Counted from the stretch's first letter, positions 22,961 through 34,942 are shown. The stretch: DNA of 64,000 bases from Monodelphis domestica (GCF_027887165.1 NC_077232.1:15463255-15527254); one strand, 5' to 3'. Numbers and translations are program-made. Notes: a model not told the origin generated them from the letters alone.

Positions 22961-24441
22961 AATCTAGAAGCCTACCTTAGGCAACAATGATTTTGTAAGG
23001 GTAGAAGATAAGACAAAAATATGAGATGACAGAGGAAGTGTGGATTAAGGGGGATGGTGGTCAGCAAAATAGACTTTTTAGCAGAGACAACAAAATTAAA
23101 AAAGAAAAAAATTATAAACAGAAGAAAATAGGAGGGAGGGAACTACATAGTCATCATGACTATGAATATTAATGAGAGAAACTCACGTGTAAATGTGAAA
23201 TTAATAGAAGAATGGATTAGAGACCAGAATTGAATATACTGTTTATAAGAAACATCCTTGAAATAGGTTGCAAAATTATATTAATAAGGGAGCTCAATTT
23301 GTTTTTTCAGAACTAGCTAAGTGTAACCATAAAATAAATAAGAAAGAAGGTAAGAAGATGAGTAGAATTTTAGAAAAGTGACATAATAGAGACTTCTGGA
23401 GAAAATTCAATTTGAATAAAAAGGTGACTACAATTTTCTCAGCTATACATAGACTTTCACAAAACTTGATAAAGTATTAGGCATAAATGCCTCACAAATA
23501 TATTCAGAAAAGCAACATTCTATTTGGAAAAAATATAATAAAAACTACAAATAGTACAGGCTCCTTGAGTCACAGAGTAAAACATAATTGGAAATTAAAT
23601 GATCTAATCCTAGAAAAATGAGTGGATGAAAAAACAAATCTGTGAAATAATATTTATATTAGATAAGAATGGCAATGAAATAGCATAGCAAAACATGAGA
23701 TAAGAACAAAGCAGAACTTAGGAGAAAATATATAATACCTAAATGATTGCATAAGTAAAAAATGAGAGAGAAGAAACAAATGAATTATATATTCAAGTAA
23801 AAAATAGAAAAAGAAAAAAATTTAAATCCTCAATTAAACACTAGAATGGAAATCTTAGAAAACCAAAGGGAGATTTATAAAACTAATTTTTTAAAAAATA
23901 TTGAACTAATGAACAAAACTAAGATATAGTTTTGTGAAAAACCTAACAAAATACTTAATCATTGTTTTTTTTTTTAACTTAGGGAAAGAAGGAACTACCA
24001 GGATCAAAAATGAAAAGGGTAAATATATCATGACTAAAGATGACATTCAAGAATTATTGGGATATATGTTGACAATTATATGGCAATGAAACTGAAAATT
24101 AAAAGAAGTATATGAATTTTTAGTAAATTCAATTTCTGAGACCAAAAGAAAAAATATTTAAATCTTTAAATGATTATTTTCAAAAAAGAAATTAAAATAA
24201 GTGAGTAATAAAAAGGTTCTGCATGGAAAGTTGGGAGGGATGGAGAAATTGTAAAATGTTAGAAAATGAACATTAAAAATTATATCTCCATATAATCTAA
24301 AAAAATGAAAAAAATAAAATAAATTTAAAACATATGGTAAAAATAATCCCTAATAAAAAATCTCCACAACCAGATGCATTTACATGCAAATTCTACTAAA
24401 TGTTTAAAGAACTATTAATTCTATTGCTTTATGTCCTATAT

Positions 24442-24911
24442 CAGTGATGACAAACCTATGGCACAGAGTCAAAGACGGCATACAGAGAGCTCTGTGAGGA
24501 CACATGGCCACAACCCTCAAAACTGGAGTTTACTAAAAGAAAAACAGAGGGACTCTAGTGGAGCTTCTCCTTTCCCCCTCTCCACTGGGCCTGATGACAT
24601 TTTTTTCAGATCACCCTCCCTTCTAGCCTATAGGGTAAGGAGAACAATTCACAGATAGCAGAACTAAAGGGGACCGGAGTCCTGAGGTCACTCTCTTACC
24701 CCTTTCTACACTCTTTGAGGACATTACTCTGTCTAGAGGCCCAATAAGAGCATTTTATCCCTCCCCTGAATGGGGAAATGGGGCATCAGCCCATTCCTGC
24801 AACTCAGTGGGGGAGGGGGAGATAGGGCATGTGGTCTCTGAGGGGGTAAGTATGGCACTTGGTCAGGAAGGTAAGGTAGGGGAGGGTTTCCAAAAGGTTC
24901 TGCCATCTCTG
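24442..24911. mobile_element. hAT-type non-autonomous DNA transposon, 470 bp
   Basis: The left end reads CAGTGATGACAAACCT; the reverse complement of the right end reads CAGAGATGGCAGAACCT. These are imperfect terminal inverted repeats of the hAT kind. The flanking 8-mers TCCTATAT (24434-24441) and TCCCATAT (24912-24919) match at 7 of 8 positions, as expected for an 8-bp TSD. The inside is C/T-rich on one strand with no transposase. It is inserted in the L1 fossil and is absent from unit A. The element at 56939 is a smaller relative. Confidence 0.85.
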
Positions 24912-25149
24912 TCCCATATGATGAAATAATTAAAGAAAGAATCTTACTAGATTCCTTCTCTACTATTTATGGTCTGGATACCTAAACCTGGGAGAGCAAA
25001 AACAGAGAATAAAACTGTAAACAAATGCTGCTAATGATTCTTGAATGAAATTAATGAAATCAAAGATGAAACAAGTATGGTCTTTATCTCCACAGTAATT
25101 CAATAGTAACCTACCACTGCTAGCTATAGCACTAATTCAAGGGGATAAA

Positions 25150-25565
25150 ACTGTGATGTGGGATTTTCAGTTTGGCCAGGCAGGAGGAAACTATGTTGTC
25201 ACTCCAGAGTAAGGAAGGAAGGAAATTTATTATGCATGGATCCAGATCGGTTAGCTCCTCAGGGCCTTGATGCAAGGAGCTCTGGCTATTGTATGCACTA
25301 TCATTGAGGGTATCCATAGGTTACAGGATATATACATAATTAGGGATTTCTATGGGTTATAAACACAAACTTAATGCACAACTACAGGCATCAGAACATC
25401 GGCAAGTACTGAAATCAAGAGGTTTGCAGTTCAGTCAAGCAGGGAAAGTCCACTCCTACATCCTGCTATAGCATTGTGTTTGTAGCAGGGTCAGTTCAGC
25501 CTGATAAAGCTAGTTCTTAGAGCATAAGGAGGTTCTTTAAAGGGGGGATCTGAGGATTTTCCACT
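25150..25565 (-). mobile_element. LTR-like insertion in L1
   Basis: About 415 bp interrupts the L1 RT region and is absent from unit A. On the minus strand it starts TGGAAAATCC, has AATAAA near its 3' part (about 25228) and ends close to ATCACA, consistent with a solo LTR. I do not find a clean TSD, so the ends are approximate. Confidence 0.5.
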
Positions 25566-26040
25566 ATAATTGACTAAATTAGAATAAGCTATGAAGAAAA
25601 AGCTATTACTCTTTGCAGATGACATGATAATACACTTAGATCATGCTAGAGGAAAAAATAATTTTTAATGGTTGAAACAACATATTACATAAGACAAGTT
25701 TCAAGATATGAAACAAACCCATATCAATTTGTAAGAATTCTGTATATTTTGAAGAAAATGCAAGAGAAATAGAAAAATAAATTTTATTTAAAATATTGCA
25801 AACTATATAAAACACTTGTGAGTGTTCTTAACAGTACAAACTTGGGAACTATGTGGACATAATTAAGAGATACTTTTCACATGAATAAAGACATCAAAAA
25901 ATGAAAGAAATAGTAATTTTTATGGGTAGGTGAAGTAAATGTAATAAAAATGAAAATTGTACCAAATTAATTTATTCAATTACATATCAATTAAACTATC
26001 AGGAATTATTAAATAGAGGTAGAAAAAAATAAGAACATTC

Positions 26041-28250
26041 CTTTTTCTTGCCTCTTTCTTTTTATAATTTACCCCATTCTATTTCTTCCTTCACTTTTCT
26101 CTCAGTGCAATCCTCTTTCAGCCCTGGCTTGATTTTTTTTATATGCCATTCATATACATACCTATCATTTCATACATACATATTGTTCTGTATCATCACA
26201 TTTACATATACATCATGTTATTTTAATAAGCTTACTTTTCCACCCTCTTTCTGAGTAAATTCCTTCTATCTTCTCCTCTACTAAGCATAATTTTTGAGAA
26301 TTACAGAAATGCTCTTTCCATGTAGGCATATAAACATTTTTTCCTTAAATGAGTCATTTAAATTTTCTCTTTCGTATTTACCTTTCTGGGGCTTTTCTAG
26401 TGTCTCATATTTGCTCTTAAAATTTTTTTTAGATTTGGCTTATTCCTCAGGAATGCTTAGAAATCTTCTATCTTATTGAATGACCATTTTTCTCCTGAAA
26501 GAATATGCTTAGTTTTCATGGATAAGTGACTCTAGGTTTTAAACCCAAATCTTTTGCCTTCCCGAATATCATATTCCAGGTTTACAATCCCTTAATATAG
26601 AAGCTGCCAGGTCATGAGTGAACCTGATTGTAGCTCCATGGTATGTAAATGGTTTCTTTCTGGCTATTTGGAGTATTTTTTCCTTGGCTGGGTGGCTCTG
26701 GAATGTAGCTATTACATTCCCGGAATTTGTCATTTGAGGATTTCTTTCTGGAGATGATATGTGAATTCTTTCAATTTCAATTTCATTTTTTAAAGAATCT
26801 CTGGGCACTTATCTTTAATAATTTCTTGTAACATGAAATCCAAGTTGTTGTTGTTTTTTTCTTCATCATGAATTTTGGGTACTCAAATAATTCTTAGATT
26901 GTCTCTCCTAGAACTAATTTCTAGGTCAGTTTTTTCAATTAGACATTCCATTTTCCCCTTTTTTTCATTCCTTTGATTCTGCTTTATTGTTTCTTGATTT
27001 CTCATGAAATCATTAGTTTCCAGATGGTTAATTCTGATTTTTAACACCTAGTTTTCCTTTGTCAGTTTTTAGTTCTCCTTCTTCAGTTGGCCCATTTCTT
27101 CTATAAATTCACTTCTCCACTTTTCCTCTACCTCACTTAATTGATTTTTGAAGTCTATTTTGAGTTCTTCCAGACTCTGTGTTCAACACATATTTTTCTT
27201 TTGGACTGTGATTTCTGTGTCTGCACCTTGCTCTTTGTCACCATAAAAATCCTCTAGAGTTAGGTGCATTTTTGGTTGTTTTCTTATTTTTTCCTATCTA
27301 ATTATAGGTAATCTCTGTTTTCTGGGAAGTCGGGTTAGCCTCTTAAACTTCAGTCCTTCATTGATGCTATTTTTGGCTTATTTTCTGGGTTATTACCAGC
27401 CTATCAGATGGTCTGGGGACTGAGAACTCTGAGAGTACCCTTCCTATGCTGATTCAATCAATGCTTGAGATTCTGATAGCTTAAAGACTTTCCTCAGGCT
27501 TGGGTGTAAGCTTTTGATTTCAGTCTGAAGTTTATTAGATCAGGGGCTGACCAAATTCTAGCCCGAGACTTATGCTTAAGTTTTGGGTATCAAGGTGTTT
27601 TTGATTCAATCAGGCACACCCTCTATTGCCCTGTCCTGGAGCTCCAGCTCTTAGTTTTGGGCAAAAATATCTCAGGGAGCCTTTCCCTGAGAATTGTGTT
27701 CATACCCCAAATAGTGGATTATGTCCTCATCCTAAGCCAAGACTAGGATTCCTGGCTTCACTCTGGGCCTGCATGGATTGGCCCCATATTGCTCTGTACT
27801 AGGACTCTAGGGTTCTCCACAGGTTTGAAATTTCAAAGGATATGAGTTGGCTTGTACTACTATTTGTCTTGGCAGGATCTCAGGGTCTGACTTAGATAGA
27901 GCTTAAGTTCTGAACCCTTGAGAGCAAATGTGGGATGTGGGGAGGCAGGGGCTTGGGGTTTGCTCTTGGCTTGCTCTTCACTCATTGTTATACCTCCTGC
28001 TAGCTTTGCTCCCCACTCACCTCAGTTCCCCAGATGGTCTCTGTCTACATTTTGGGATTTTCTTTTTTTTTTTGAAGGTTGTTTCACTCTATCTCCTTGT
28101 TAGTTCTTTCACTCCTATATTTGTTTTGTGGTGCTATTTTACTCTTGGGCATGGGGGATTTTCATGGTGAAATGGCATTTCTACTCTGGCTACTTCTCTA
28201 TTTTGGCTTTACCCTCAGAAGTCCCTCCTCTGTACTTGAAAAAGTGTCAG
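26041..28250 (-). mobile_element. L1 fossil: 5' UTR, ORF1 and spacer, antisense
   Basis: On the minus strand, 26808-26569 gives the ORF1p C-terminal domain (PxMTNSGNVIATFQSHPAKEKILQIARKK). The diverged coiled-coil part follows upstream to about 27180 and a GC-richer 5' UTR to about 28250, whose start has the 'agaagtagccagag' type word. The spacer at 26041-26280 is truncated. Open frames on the plus strand across the UTR (27918-28282) are not genes. Confidence 0.8.
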
Positions 28251-28259
28251 GGTGTATCA

Positions 28260-29243
28260 TGGCTTATGAGGCCACTCATTAATCTTTCAAATAGGTCATA
28301 GTAAAATAGATAGAGAAATGTAGGCAATGTCAAAGAGCTTATGAAACTCAGATTTTTCTAGTAATTATTAGCTAGAAAATATAAGTTGACTTAAGAAGGT
28401 TTTCAGTAGCTCTTTTCCCTTATTTGGGGACCTAGTTACCTAAATCTAGAAATATTCAAGTAAAATTTGATCTCTTGGAGAGAAAGAGACCATATTAGAG
28501 ACAAAGAGAGAGACCAAAAAAGATGGATAGAAAGATAAAGAGACAGAGAGTATAATAGAAAAAGTGAGGCAAGGTGGGTGGTGGCATACCAGAAGAAAGA
28601 TAAAAATAATAATCCTAAAAATAATTATCCCCATTTTGGCTATCTGTTCAAATATAGTAAATAATTATGAAGCTTGGCATAAATATTCTACTGTTCTCTT
28701 GAGTATTGTGGAATATAAATGGTTTAGATATGGTTAATTTGGGCTTCTAGTTCTCATGGAATGCAGTGTCATTGGTGAATAAGACACATACAGAGATCAC
28801 ATTATGATAAAATAATTCACAATAGATATGTTAGAGAAGTTTGAACCAAAGTGTTCCATGTAACATAAGGCAATAGATCATGCAAGCAAGATGTGTTGGT
28901 GCTAGCCTCCAGACTATTGATAAGGTTAAAGCTGATAGTTTTCTTGATCTCTGGAATTCTGAGATGTAATTGAAATAAAGCCATTTGATACCTAAACTAA
29001 ATCTTACATCTGAATGATGAGTCTCTAGGATTGGAACTGAAGACTACACTGATAAAGAAGAGGCAAACTGACCCAAGACAGAAATAGAGGAGTTCTAAAC
29101 TGTCATTCTAATGAATCAGGGGATTGAGCCCCTGAGTAACCATTGAACTTCTGGCCAGAATAAATAACAAGAAACAGATACAAAATTTAAAAAATAAAAA
29201 GGCAAATCAGGGGTTATTCTATTGAAAATTATAATAATATCTA
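28260..29243. repeat. Unit B OR downstream flank, first part
   Basis: From about 28343 it aligns with 55710-56570 of unit C, including a GA-rich stretch (28480-28570). No gene. Confidence 0.75.
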
Positions 29244-29255
29244 AGTGCGTTTCTT

Positions 29256-29462
29256 TTTTTTTTTTTAAACCCTTACCTTCAGTTTTGGAGTTAATACTGT
29301 GTATTGGGTACAAGGAAGAAGAGTGGTAAGGCCTAGGCAATGGGGGTCAAGTGACTTGCCCAGGGTCACACATCTGGGAAGTGTCTGAAGCCAGTTTTGA
29401 ACCTAGGACCTCCTGTCTGTAGGCTTGACTCTCAATCCACTGAGCTACCAAGCTGCCCCCTT
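29256..29462 (-). repeat. Marsupial SINE, unit B-specific
   Basis: The plus-strand reading goes from a T run, through the 'cccagggtcacac' core, to the 'gctgcccc' head. The direct repeats agtgcgtttctt (29244-29255) and agtacatttctt (29463-29474) are a TSD with two C/T-type differences. It is absent in units A and C. Confidence 0.9.
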
Positions 29463-29474
29463 AGTACATTTCTT

Positions 29475-31914
29475 TTTTTTTATGGTTGTTCTTTTTTTGT
29501 TTTTTTTTTATTTTTAATATTTTATTTGATCATTTCCAAGCATTATTCATTAAAGACATAGATCATTTTATTCCCCCCCCCCCCCATAGCTGACACATAA
29601 ATCCACTGGGCATTACATGTTTTCTTGATTTGAAACCATTGCTATGTTGATAATATTTGCAATAGAGTGTTCTTTTAGAATCCCTCCTCTGTCATGTCCC
29701 CTCAACCTCTGTATTCAGGCAGTTGCTTTTCCTCGGTGTTTCTACTCCCATAGTTTATCCTTTGCTTATGAATAGTGTTTTTTTCTCCTAGATCCCTGCA
29801 AATTGTTCAGGGACATTACACTGCCAGTAATGGAGAAATCCATTACGTTCAAGTATACCACAGTGTATTAGTCTCTGTGTACAATGTTCTCCTGGTTCTG
29901 CTCCTCTCGCTCTGCATCACTTCCTGGAGGTTGTTCCAGTCTCCATGGAACTCCTCCACTTTATTATTCCTTTTAGCACAATAGTATTCCATCACCAACA
30001 TATACCACAATTTGCTCAGCCATTCCCCAATTGATGGGCATCCCCTCGTTTTCCAGTTTTTGGCCACCACAAAGAGCGCAGCTAGGAATATTTTTGTACA
30101 AGTCTTTGTGTCCATTATCTCTTTGGGGTACAGACCCAGCAGTGCTATGGCTGGATCAAAGGGTAGATATTCTTTTGTCGCCCTTTGGGCATAGTTCCAA
30201 ATTGCCCTTCAGAATGGTTGGATCAGTTCACAACTCCACCAGCAATGAATTAATGTCCCTACTTTGCCACATCCCCTCTAGCATTCATTACTTTTCTTTG
30301 CTGTTATGTTAGCCAATCTGCTAGGTGTGAGGTGATACCTCAGAGTTGTTTTGATTTGCATCTCTCTGATTACAAGAGATTTAGAACACTTCTTCATGTG
30401 CTTATTAATAGTTTTGATTTCTTTATCTGAAAACTGCCTATCCATGTCCCTTGCCCACTTATCAATTGGAGAATGGAGCATTCCTTTATATCTAAATTGT
30501 CTTTTTCTGGCTTCCTGTAGGATTTTTTCTTTTGTTTGAGAGCTTTGAAATTTGGCAATTACATTGCTGGGAGTTGTCTTTTGGGGGTTTGGTGTAGAAG
30601 GTGTTCTGTGAGCTCTGTCAGTGGCTGTATTACCCCCTTGTTCTAGAATATCTGGGCAATTTTCTTTGATTATATCTTGTATCACGATGTTGAGTTTGGT
30701 GTTTATTTCTGGCTTTTCTGGAAGTCCAATTATTCTTAAATTATCTCTTCTCCCTCTATTTTCCAGATCTGTCACCTTATCGGTGAGATATTTTATGTTC
30801 TCTTCTAATTTCTTGATATTTTGGCTTTGCTTTATTAATTCTTGCTCTTTTACATGATTGTTGTCTTCCAGTTGCCTGATTCTGGCCTTTAAAGCCTGGT
30901 TTTCCTTTTCAGTTTGGTCACAACGGTTTTGTAGATGCGTGAATTTCTTTTGCATTATTTCCCACTTTTCCTCCCAGAAGGCTTCCATCTTTTTGGTCAT
31001 TTCTGATTCAAATTCTTCATGGGTTTGTGGAGAGTTTCCATTTCCTTTGGAAGGTTTTGGAGCATTTTCTTGTGTATCGTCTTCTATCTCCTCTGTATTT
31101 TGTATTTTGGCTCCGTAGAATGTATCCAAAGTCACCCCTTTCTTCTTATTTTTCTTGGGATTTTGGGGCTTCTGTGCTTCTGTGGAGTTTGCCATCTCTG
31201 AATGGGGAGGATTAGCTTTTCTTATCTCTTTCTGGTGTTCAGAGGCTTTAGTCCTGGGCAGATTGTCGGTTCTATGAGCTTTCCCTGGGTTAAACTGAGT
31301 ATGCCTTAAGGCAATGATTTTCACTGGAACTGGAATGGAAGGGTCGGGCCAGGGGGCCACACTCTCCCCTGGCTCTCTCTGTTTCCCTGCTGCTAAGGTG
31401 CCCCCTTGACTGGACTGGGTCGGGTTGCTTTCCAGAAGTTGCCTTCAGAATAGCTGGCCGTGAGGCTGTTTTGTCGGCCCTGAGGATTTCTGTTGTTTCA
31501 GAGGACCCTGCTCTCTGCAGGGGAAGGGGCTGCGGCTTCCCGGAGCTCCAAGGGCAGTGACTTTCACTGAGACTTGGATGGCAGGATCCAGCTGGTGAGG
31601 CTGTCTTGCCAGCCCTGAGGGTTGCTGTTGTTTCAGACTACCCTGCTCTCTGAGGGGGGCAGGGCTGCAACTTCCCAGAGCCTTGGACTCTGCACTCCTA
31701 CCCCTTAGGTCCAAGTGGTCTCAGGTTCTGGCTTTTGAGGGGGGGCCTTACCTTTTGATCCAGGTCCAGGTCCAGGAGGAGGATTCCCAGGGTCTATGCT
31801 GTTGATTGTTTTGAATTTCGGCACCTTAGGAGCTTATAGTTTGAGATCAGTCGGGAAGGGTTTCCAGAGATCTGAACTTTAGCTTTCTCTAAGCCACCAT
31901 CTTGATCGGAAGTC
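29475..31914 (-). mobile_element. Internally deleted L1 (HAL1-like), complete ends, 12-bp TSD
   Basis: It is flanked by perfect repeats agtacatttctt at 29463-29474 and 31915-31926. The minus-strand 5' end has the L1-type 'aagatggtggctta' start; the 3' end has L1 ORF2 tail sequence, a G run, AATAAA and an A-rich tail. ORF1 is joined directly to the last part of ORF2; endonuclease and RT are absent. Both ends are complete, so the loss is internal. It could have retrotransposed from a deleted or spliced RNA, or lost its centre after insertion. Low divergence suggests it is the youngest L1 here. Confidence 0.88.
30278..31360 (-). CDS. L1 ORF1p fused in frame to ORF2p tail, 360 aa
   Basis: Residues 1-120 are a basic, proline-rich N-terminus. 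About 120-200 is a coiled coil (EKENQALKARIRQLEDNN; KLEENIKYLTDKVTDLEN). About 205-290 is the RRM-type domain starting RRDNLRIIGLP and reaching TPSNVIAKFQSS-TKEKILQEARK. After FRYKG at about 290-294 the ORF1 C-terminal domain stops and ORF2 C-terminal sequence follows (HSPIDKWARDMDRQFS...IREMQIKTTLRYHLTP). ORF1p normally binds RNA as a trimer. Losing most of the C-terminal domain should hurt that. Mobile-element protein, not a host gene. Confidence 0.85.
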   Translation of the reverse strand: MAPWPDPSIPVPVKIIALRHTQFNPGKAHRTDNLPRTKASEHQKEIRKANPPHSEMANSTEAQKPQNPKKNKKKGVTLDTFYGAKIQNTEEIEDDTQENAPKPSKGNGNSPQTHEEFESEMTKKMEAFWEEKWEIMQKKFTHLQNRCDQTEKENQALKARIRQLEDNNHVKEQELIKQSQNIKKLEENIKYLTDKVTDLENRGRRDNLRIIGLPEKPEINTKLNIVIQDIIKENCPDILEQGGNTATDRAHRTPSTPNPQKTTPSNVIAKFQSSQTKEKILQEARKRQFRYKGMLHSPIDKWARDMDRQFSDKEIKTINKHMKKCSKSLVIREMQIKTTLRYHLTPSRLANITAKKSNEC

Positions 31915-31962
31915 AGTACATTTCTTAAGTACAACAAACTTATATGCAAGCTTAATGATTTT

Positions 31963-32161
31963 TTTAAAAACCCTTACCTTCCATAAGGAGTCAATGCTGT
32001 GTATTTGCTCCAAGGCAGAAGAGTGGTAAGGGCTAGGCAATAGGGGTCAAGTGACTTGCCCAGGGTCACACAGCTGGGAAGTGTCTGAGGCCAGATTTTG
32101 AACCTAGGACCTCCCATCTCTAGGCCTGGCTCTCAATCCACTGAGCCACCCAGCTGCCCCT
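31963..32161 (-). repeat. Marsupial SINE with perfect 15-bp TSD
   Basis: Full-length copy: A tail on the left (plus-strand T run), 'gctgcccc' head on the right. The direct repeats aagcttaatgatttt at 31948-31962 and 32162-32176 are identical. It is absent in units A and C at the matching site (unit A about 15448). Confidence 0.93.
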
Positions 32162-32176
32162 AAGCTTAATGATTTT

Positions 32177-33217
32177 CTTTGGTATTTCCAGAAATGTCAC
32201 CCATGGGTTAGTGTCACAAAGTGACAAGTCTATTAAGAACAAGGTGTTCTTTGGGTTCTAACTTATAAAATCATAAATTATGAATACACATAATTAAGAT
32301 TCTTTTGTGTAATCAAACAATGGACACAATTAGTTCAAAATAAATGCATTTAATGTGATACCATCCAAAGAACAAAAGCAACAAATTGTCTCCTGTAAGA
32401 GTGCAATATACTTTTCAGTAACTGTGCATAAAATCAGGGAGGGAAATGAAAAGAACCAGAATAAACTCAGAGTGGGGTGGCAATTTGGGAACATGTTTGG
32501 TCCTAGTCAACTCAATTATTTCATAAATGAGGGCCCTCTTGTCACTTATCTTCATTGGGTATGATAAAGCTCTTCATCCTAGGTACAAGCTCTCTACTGG
32601 TAAGGTCACTCATCTAGGGTTTCCAGTCCTGTCTTTTTCCCCAAAGAAACTCCCAACAACAAAAGCTTATTTCTTCCTCAATTATAGAATATATAACATA
32701 TCTGAGCTATCCTTTGTCCCAACTCACTGGGCCTATTCTCTGCTACATATATCTTCTTGTTTTCTAAATTTGGCAGATTCTTGTCATATGCAATACCATG
32801 AAAAGTTTAGAGAATAGAAGTTAATGAAATTCACAAAACTCTTTCATTCCTAGAGACAAACAGAAAGTTCCTTCTATAGAAATGGAATTTTCTTTCATTG
32901 CTGGATCCTCTTCAAATGTCAGGACTCAGATCTCTCAGGATTGTCTGCAGAACCTATTAGTCATCAGTTTCTCTTATGTTTTAAAAGACCACCAAGGGAT
33001 AATGGTTGGATGTTCTGTTATTCCATCAAACTTGATGAAAGAACTTTTTATTTCATAGTGACTTAAAAGTTTAGAACCAACTGTCCATTTTATTTAAGGC
33101 TTTAAGACATCATTTTCTCTTTAATTTACCCTCTCATTCTCTAAAATGATCACCTGACCCAGTGGTAAATTAAATCATTAGGAATCTTCTGAAAAATTCC
33201 AACTTTCTTCTATGCAA
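32177..33217. repeat. Unit B OR downstream flank, second part
   Basis: It aligns with 15460-15930 (unit A) and 56590-57800 (unit C). Two open frames on the plus strand (32355-32564, 32527-32817) are not kept as frames in unit C, so I do not call genes. Confidence 0.7.
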
Positions 33218-34390
33218 TGTGTGGAGTGAAAATCTAGGAGATCCGTACTATAAATAAGTAGAGAGGGAAGCCAGATATAATGAAGGCATATTTGGCTATA
33301 TTGCAGGTTCATGGGGGAAGAGGGATGAGAGGTAGGGATAGGGAAAGAGAAAGGGCCCTGAGGATTCTGTAAAAAATAGACTTGAATACAAGACTACAAT
33401 CCCCCCAAGCCTTTGCTCCACTTCCCCAAAATGCTTTGTAATCTCACGGGAATTCTGAGGTGGGCCGAGATCGAGGAAGGATTTAAGCTGGTGGCAAAGG
33501 TTTTTGGGTCCTCTTTTGGACTTCCGTTTTGGAGCAGACACATCTCTTGCGTGATGTGAGGTTATTTTGTCTAGGCCTCTGGCCTAGGCACGTGTTTTTT
33601 CTTATTCTGTATTTTCTTTAATCTTTAACCTTTAATAAACCTCTAAAAAATATAATACTCCTTGCAGAGAGAAACTAATTTCTACCTGCCTCAGTCTCCC
33701 CATATTCCCTAAATTTTAATCTTTACAATTCTCAGAGAAACAAGTGCCCACATGAAGAGAGAATTGATTCCAAATCATAGGGAAGAGTCAATACAGAGCA
33801 TATCACATTATTAAAAAATATTTCATAATCACCCTATTTCATATCCTGGCTTCCTGGGAATATCCTTCAAATTAACAAATTAGGAACAGTGAAAGTTCAG
33901 TGTTCCAACCTTTTTTTTTATAAAATACTTCAATCCAGGACCATTTATACCATGTCAGTCAGTCAAATGAAAGAGGAATGGAGTTATTCTTTACTCAAGA
34001 ACAAGCTTGCCTTATGAGTTTCTCAGGAAGAGGGCAGAGGGAGACATTCAGAAGTGAAGAGCAGGGAGGGTTTTTGGGAGGAGGGGGAAAAGGGGGAAGT
34101 TAGCAGGTTTTGAAGCCACAAGAGTTTATTTCTAAGCACTTTGGAAGAGTATCTATCTTCACCTTATTTAGAGGAATCACCATTTTCCCCTTCCAAAGAA
34201 ATCTACCTTTTTTCATTACCAGAGTTACAAAGGTACTTTATTTGGGTATATTACTTTTGCTAAAAAGAAGAGAGGCAGCTAAGCTGTTTTTCAAATTGAG
34301 CCTCTTTACCTCCTGAGGATATTGGAGTGCAGTCCAAATATTATTCTCAGAATTACACACTTAATCTCACCCAAAATCTCACCCCACACA
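33218..34390. mobile_element. Unit B-specific insertion with TGTGTGG...CCACACA ends, carrying a nested solo LTR
   Basis: Units A (about 15935) and C (about 57815) run through this point without it. Without the nested 360-bp LTR and one TSD copy, it is about 809 bp. Its ends form a short inverted repeat of the TG...CA kind, so an LTR is plausible. No clean flanking duplication is visible (gcaa / aaaa). No protein motif. Confidence 0.55.
33368..33727 (+). mobile_element. Solo LTR, class I ERV-like, 360 bp, 4-bp TSD
   Basis: Same family as 3415-3772. It begins TGTAAAAAAT, ends ATCTTTACA, has AATAAA near the 3' end, and is flanked by ATTC at 33364-33367 and 33728-33731. It is nested in the unit B-specific insertion, so it is later still. 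Confidence 0.9.
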
Positions 34391-34942
34391 AAAAGAAAAA
34401 TGTAGAAAAGAAAGAATGGGCAAAGGATTCAGGAAAGAATATTGTTCACTGGTAGTTTAAGGAAATCTTCATGAAGAAGGCAACAGTTGAATTTTGAAAT
34501 CCAAACAGATTTTCAACACCTCAGAATGTCATTCATTCCAGACACATAAGATAATAGGCCTAATGGCATGGAGAAGAGAAGCCAATATTTGAGTTTTAGG
34601 GAGACTCCTTCTACAACTATATTGTTATATAGAAATAACTGTTTTATCCAGGAGACTAATCCATTTTCTTTCCATTTCTCTGCCAACTGTAAGCATTTGT
34701 AGTTGGTCTGTACTGAGTCAATTATTAAATTCAAGCACAGGTTTTCTCATGTGATATATCTATCTAATATTTTAGATGTACAATTTCTTCATTCAGTAAA
34801 ATAATTTATTGCTTAGTCTTGATATATTGATTTCCCTGTTGAATAGACAAAACATCCACTATTACTTTACTTTTAAAATTCTTATTTTGCTTTGTTGTAT
34901 GTAGAACACTCTAATCATAAATTCATTTACATATTAATGTTC
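34391..34942. repeat. Unit B OR downstream flank, third part
   Basis: It aligns with 15935-16456 and 57815-58313. It continues to the OR stop codon. No gene. Confidence 0.75.

Larger units (their letters stand above)
22960..26040 (+). mobile_element. L1 ORF2 fossil, unit B, with two insertions
   Basis: The plus strand is diverged L1 ORF2 from the endonuclease part (about 23160-23500) through RT (the 'ctctttgcagatga' FADD-type word at 25610-25624) to the C-terminal third (25740-26030). It aligns with the unit A fossil 11200-13060. A hAT element (24442-24911) and an LTR-like piece (25150-25565) interrupt it. Confidence 0.8.

Noticed and set aside
29849-30115. 88-codon minus-strand frame with EYYCAKRNNK
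   Set aside because: L1 ORF2 C-terminal remnant within the deleted L1, not a separate gene.
30351-31215. Several plus-strand open frames of 60-86 codons
   Set aside because: Antisense shadows of the 360-codon L1 frame on the minus strand.
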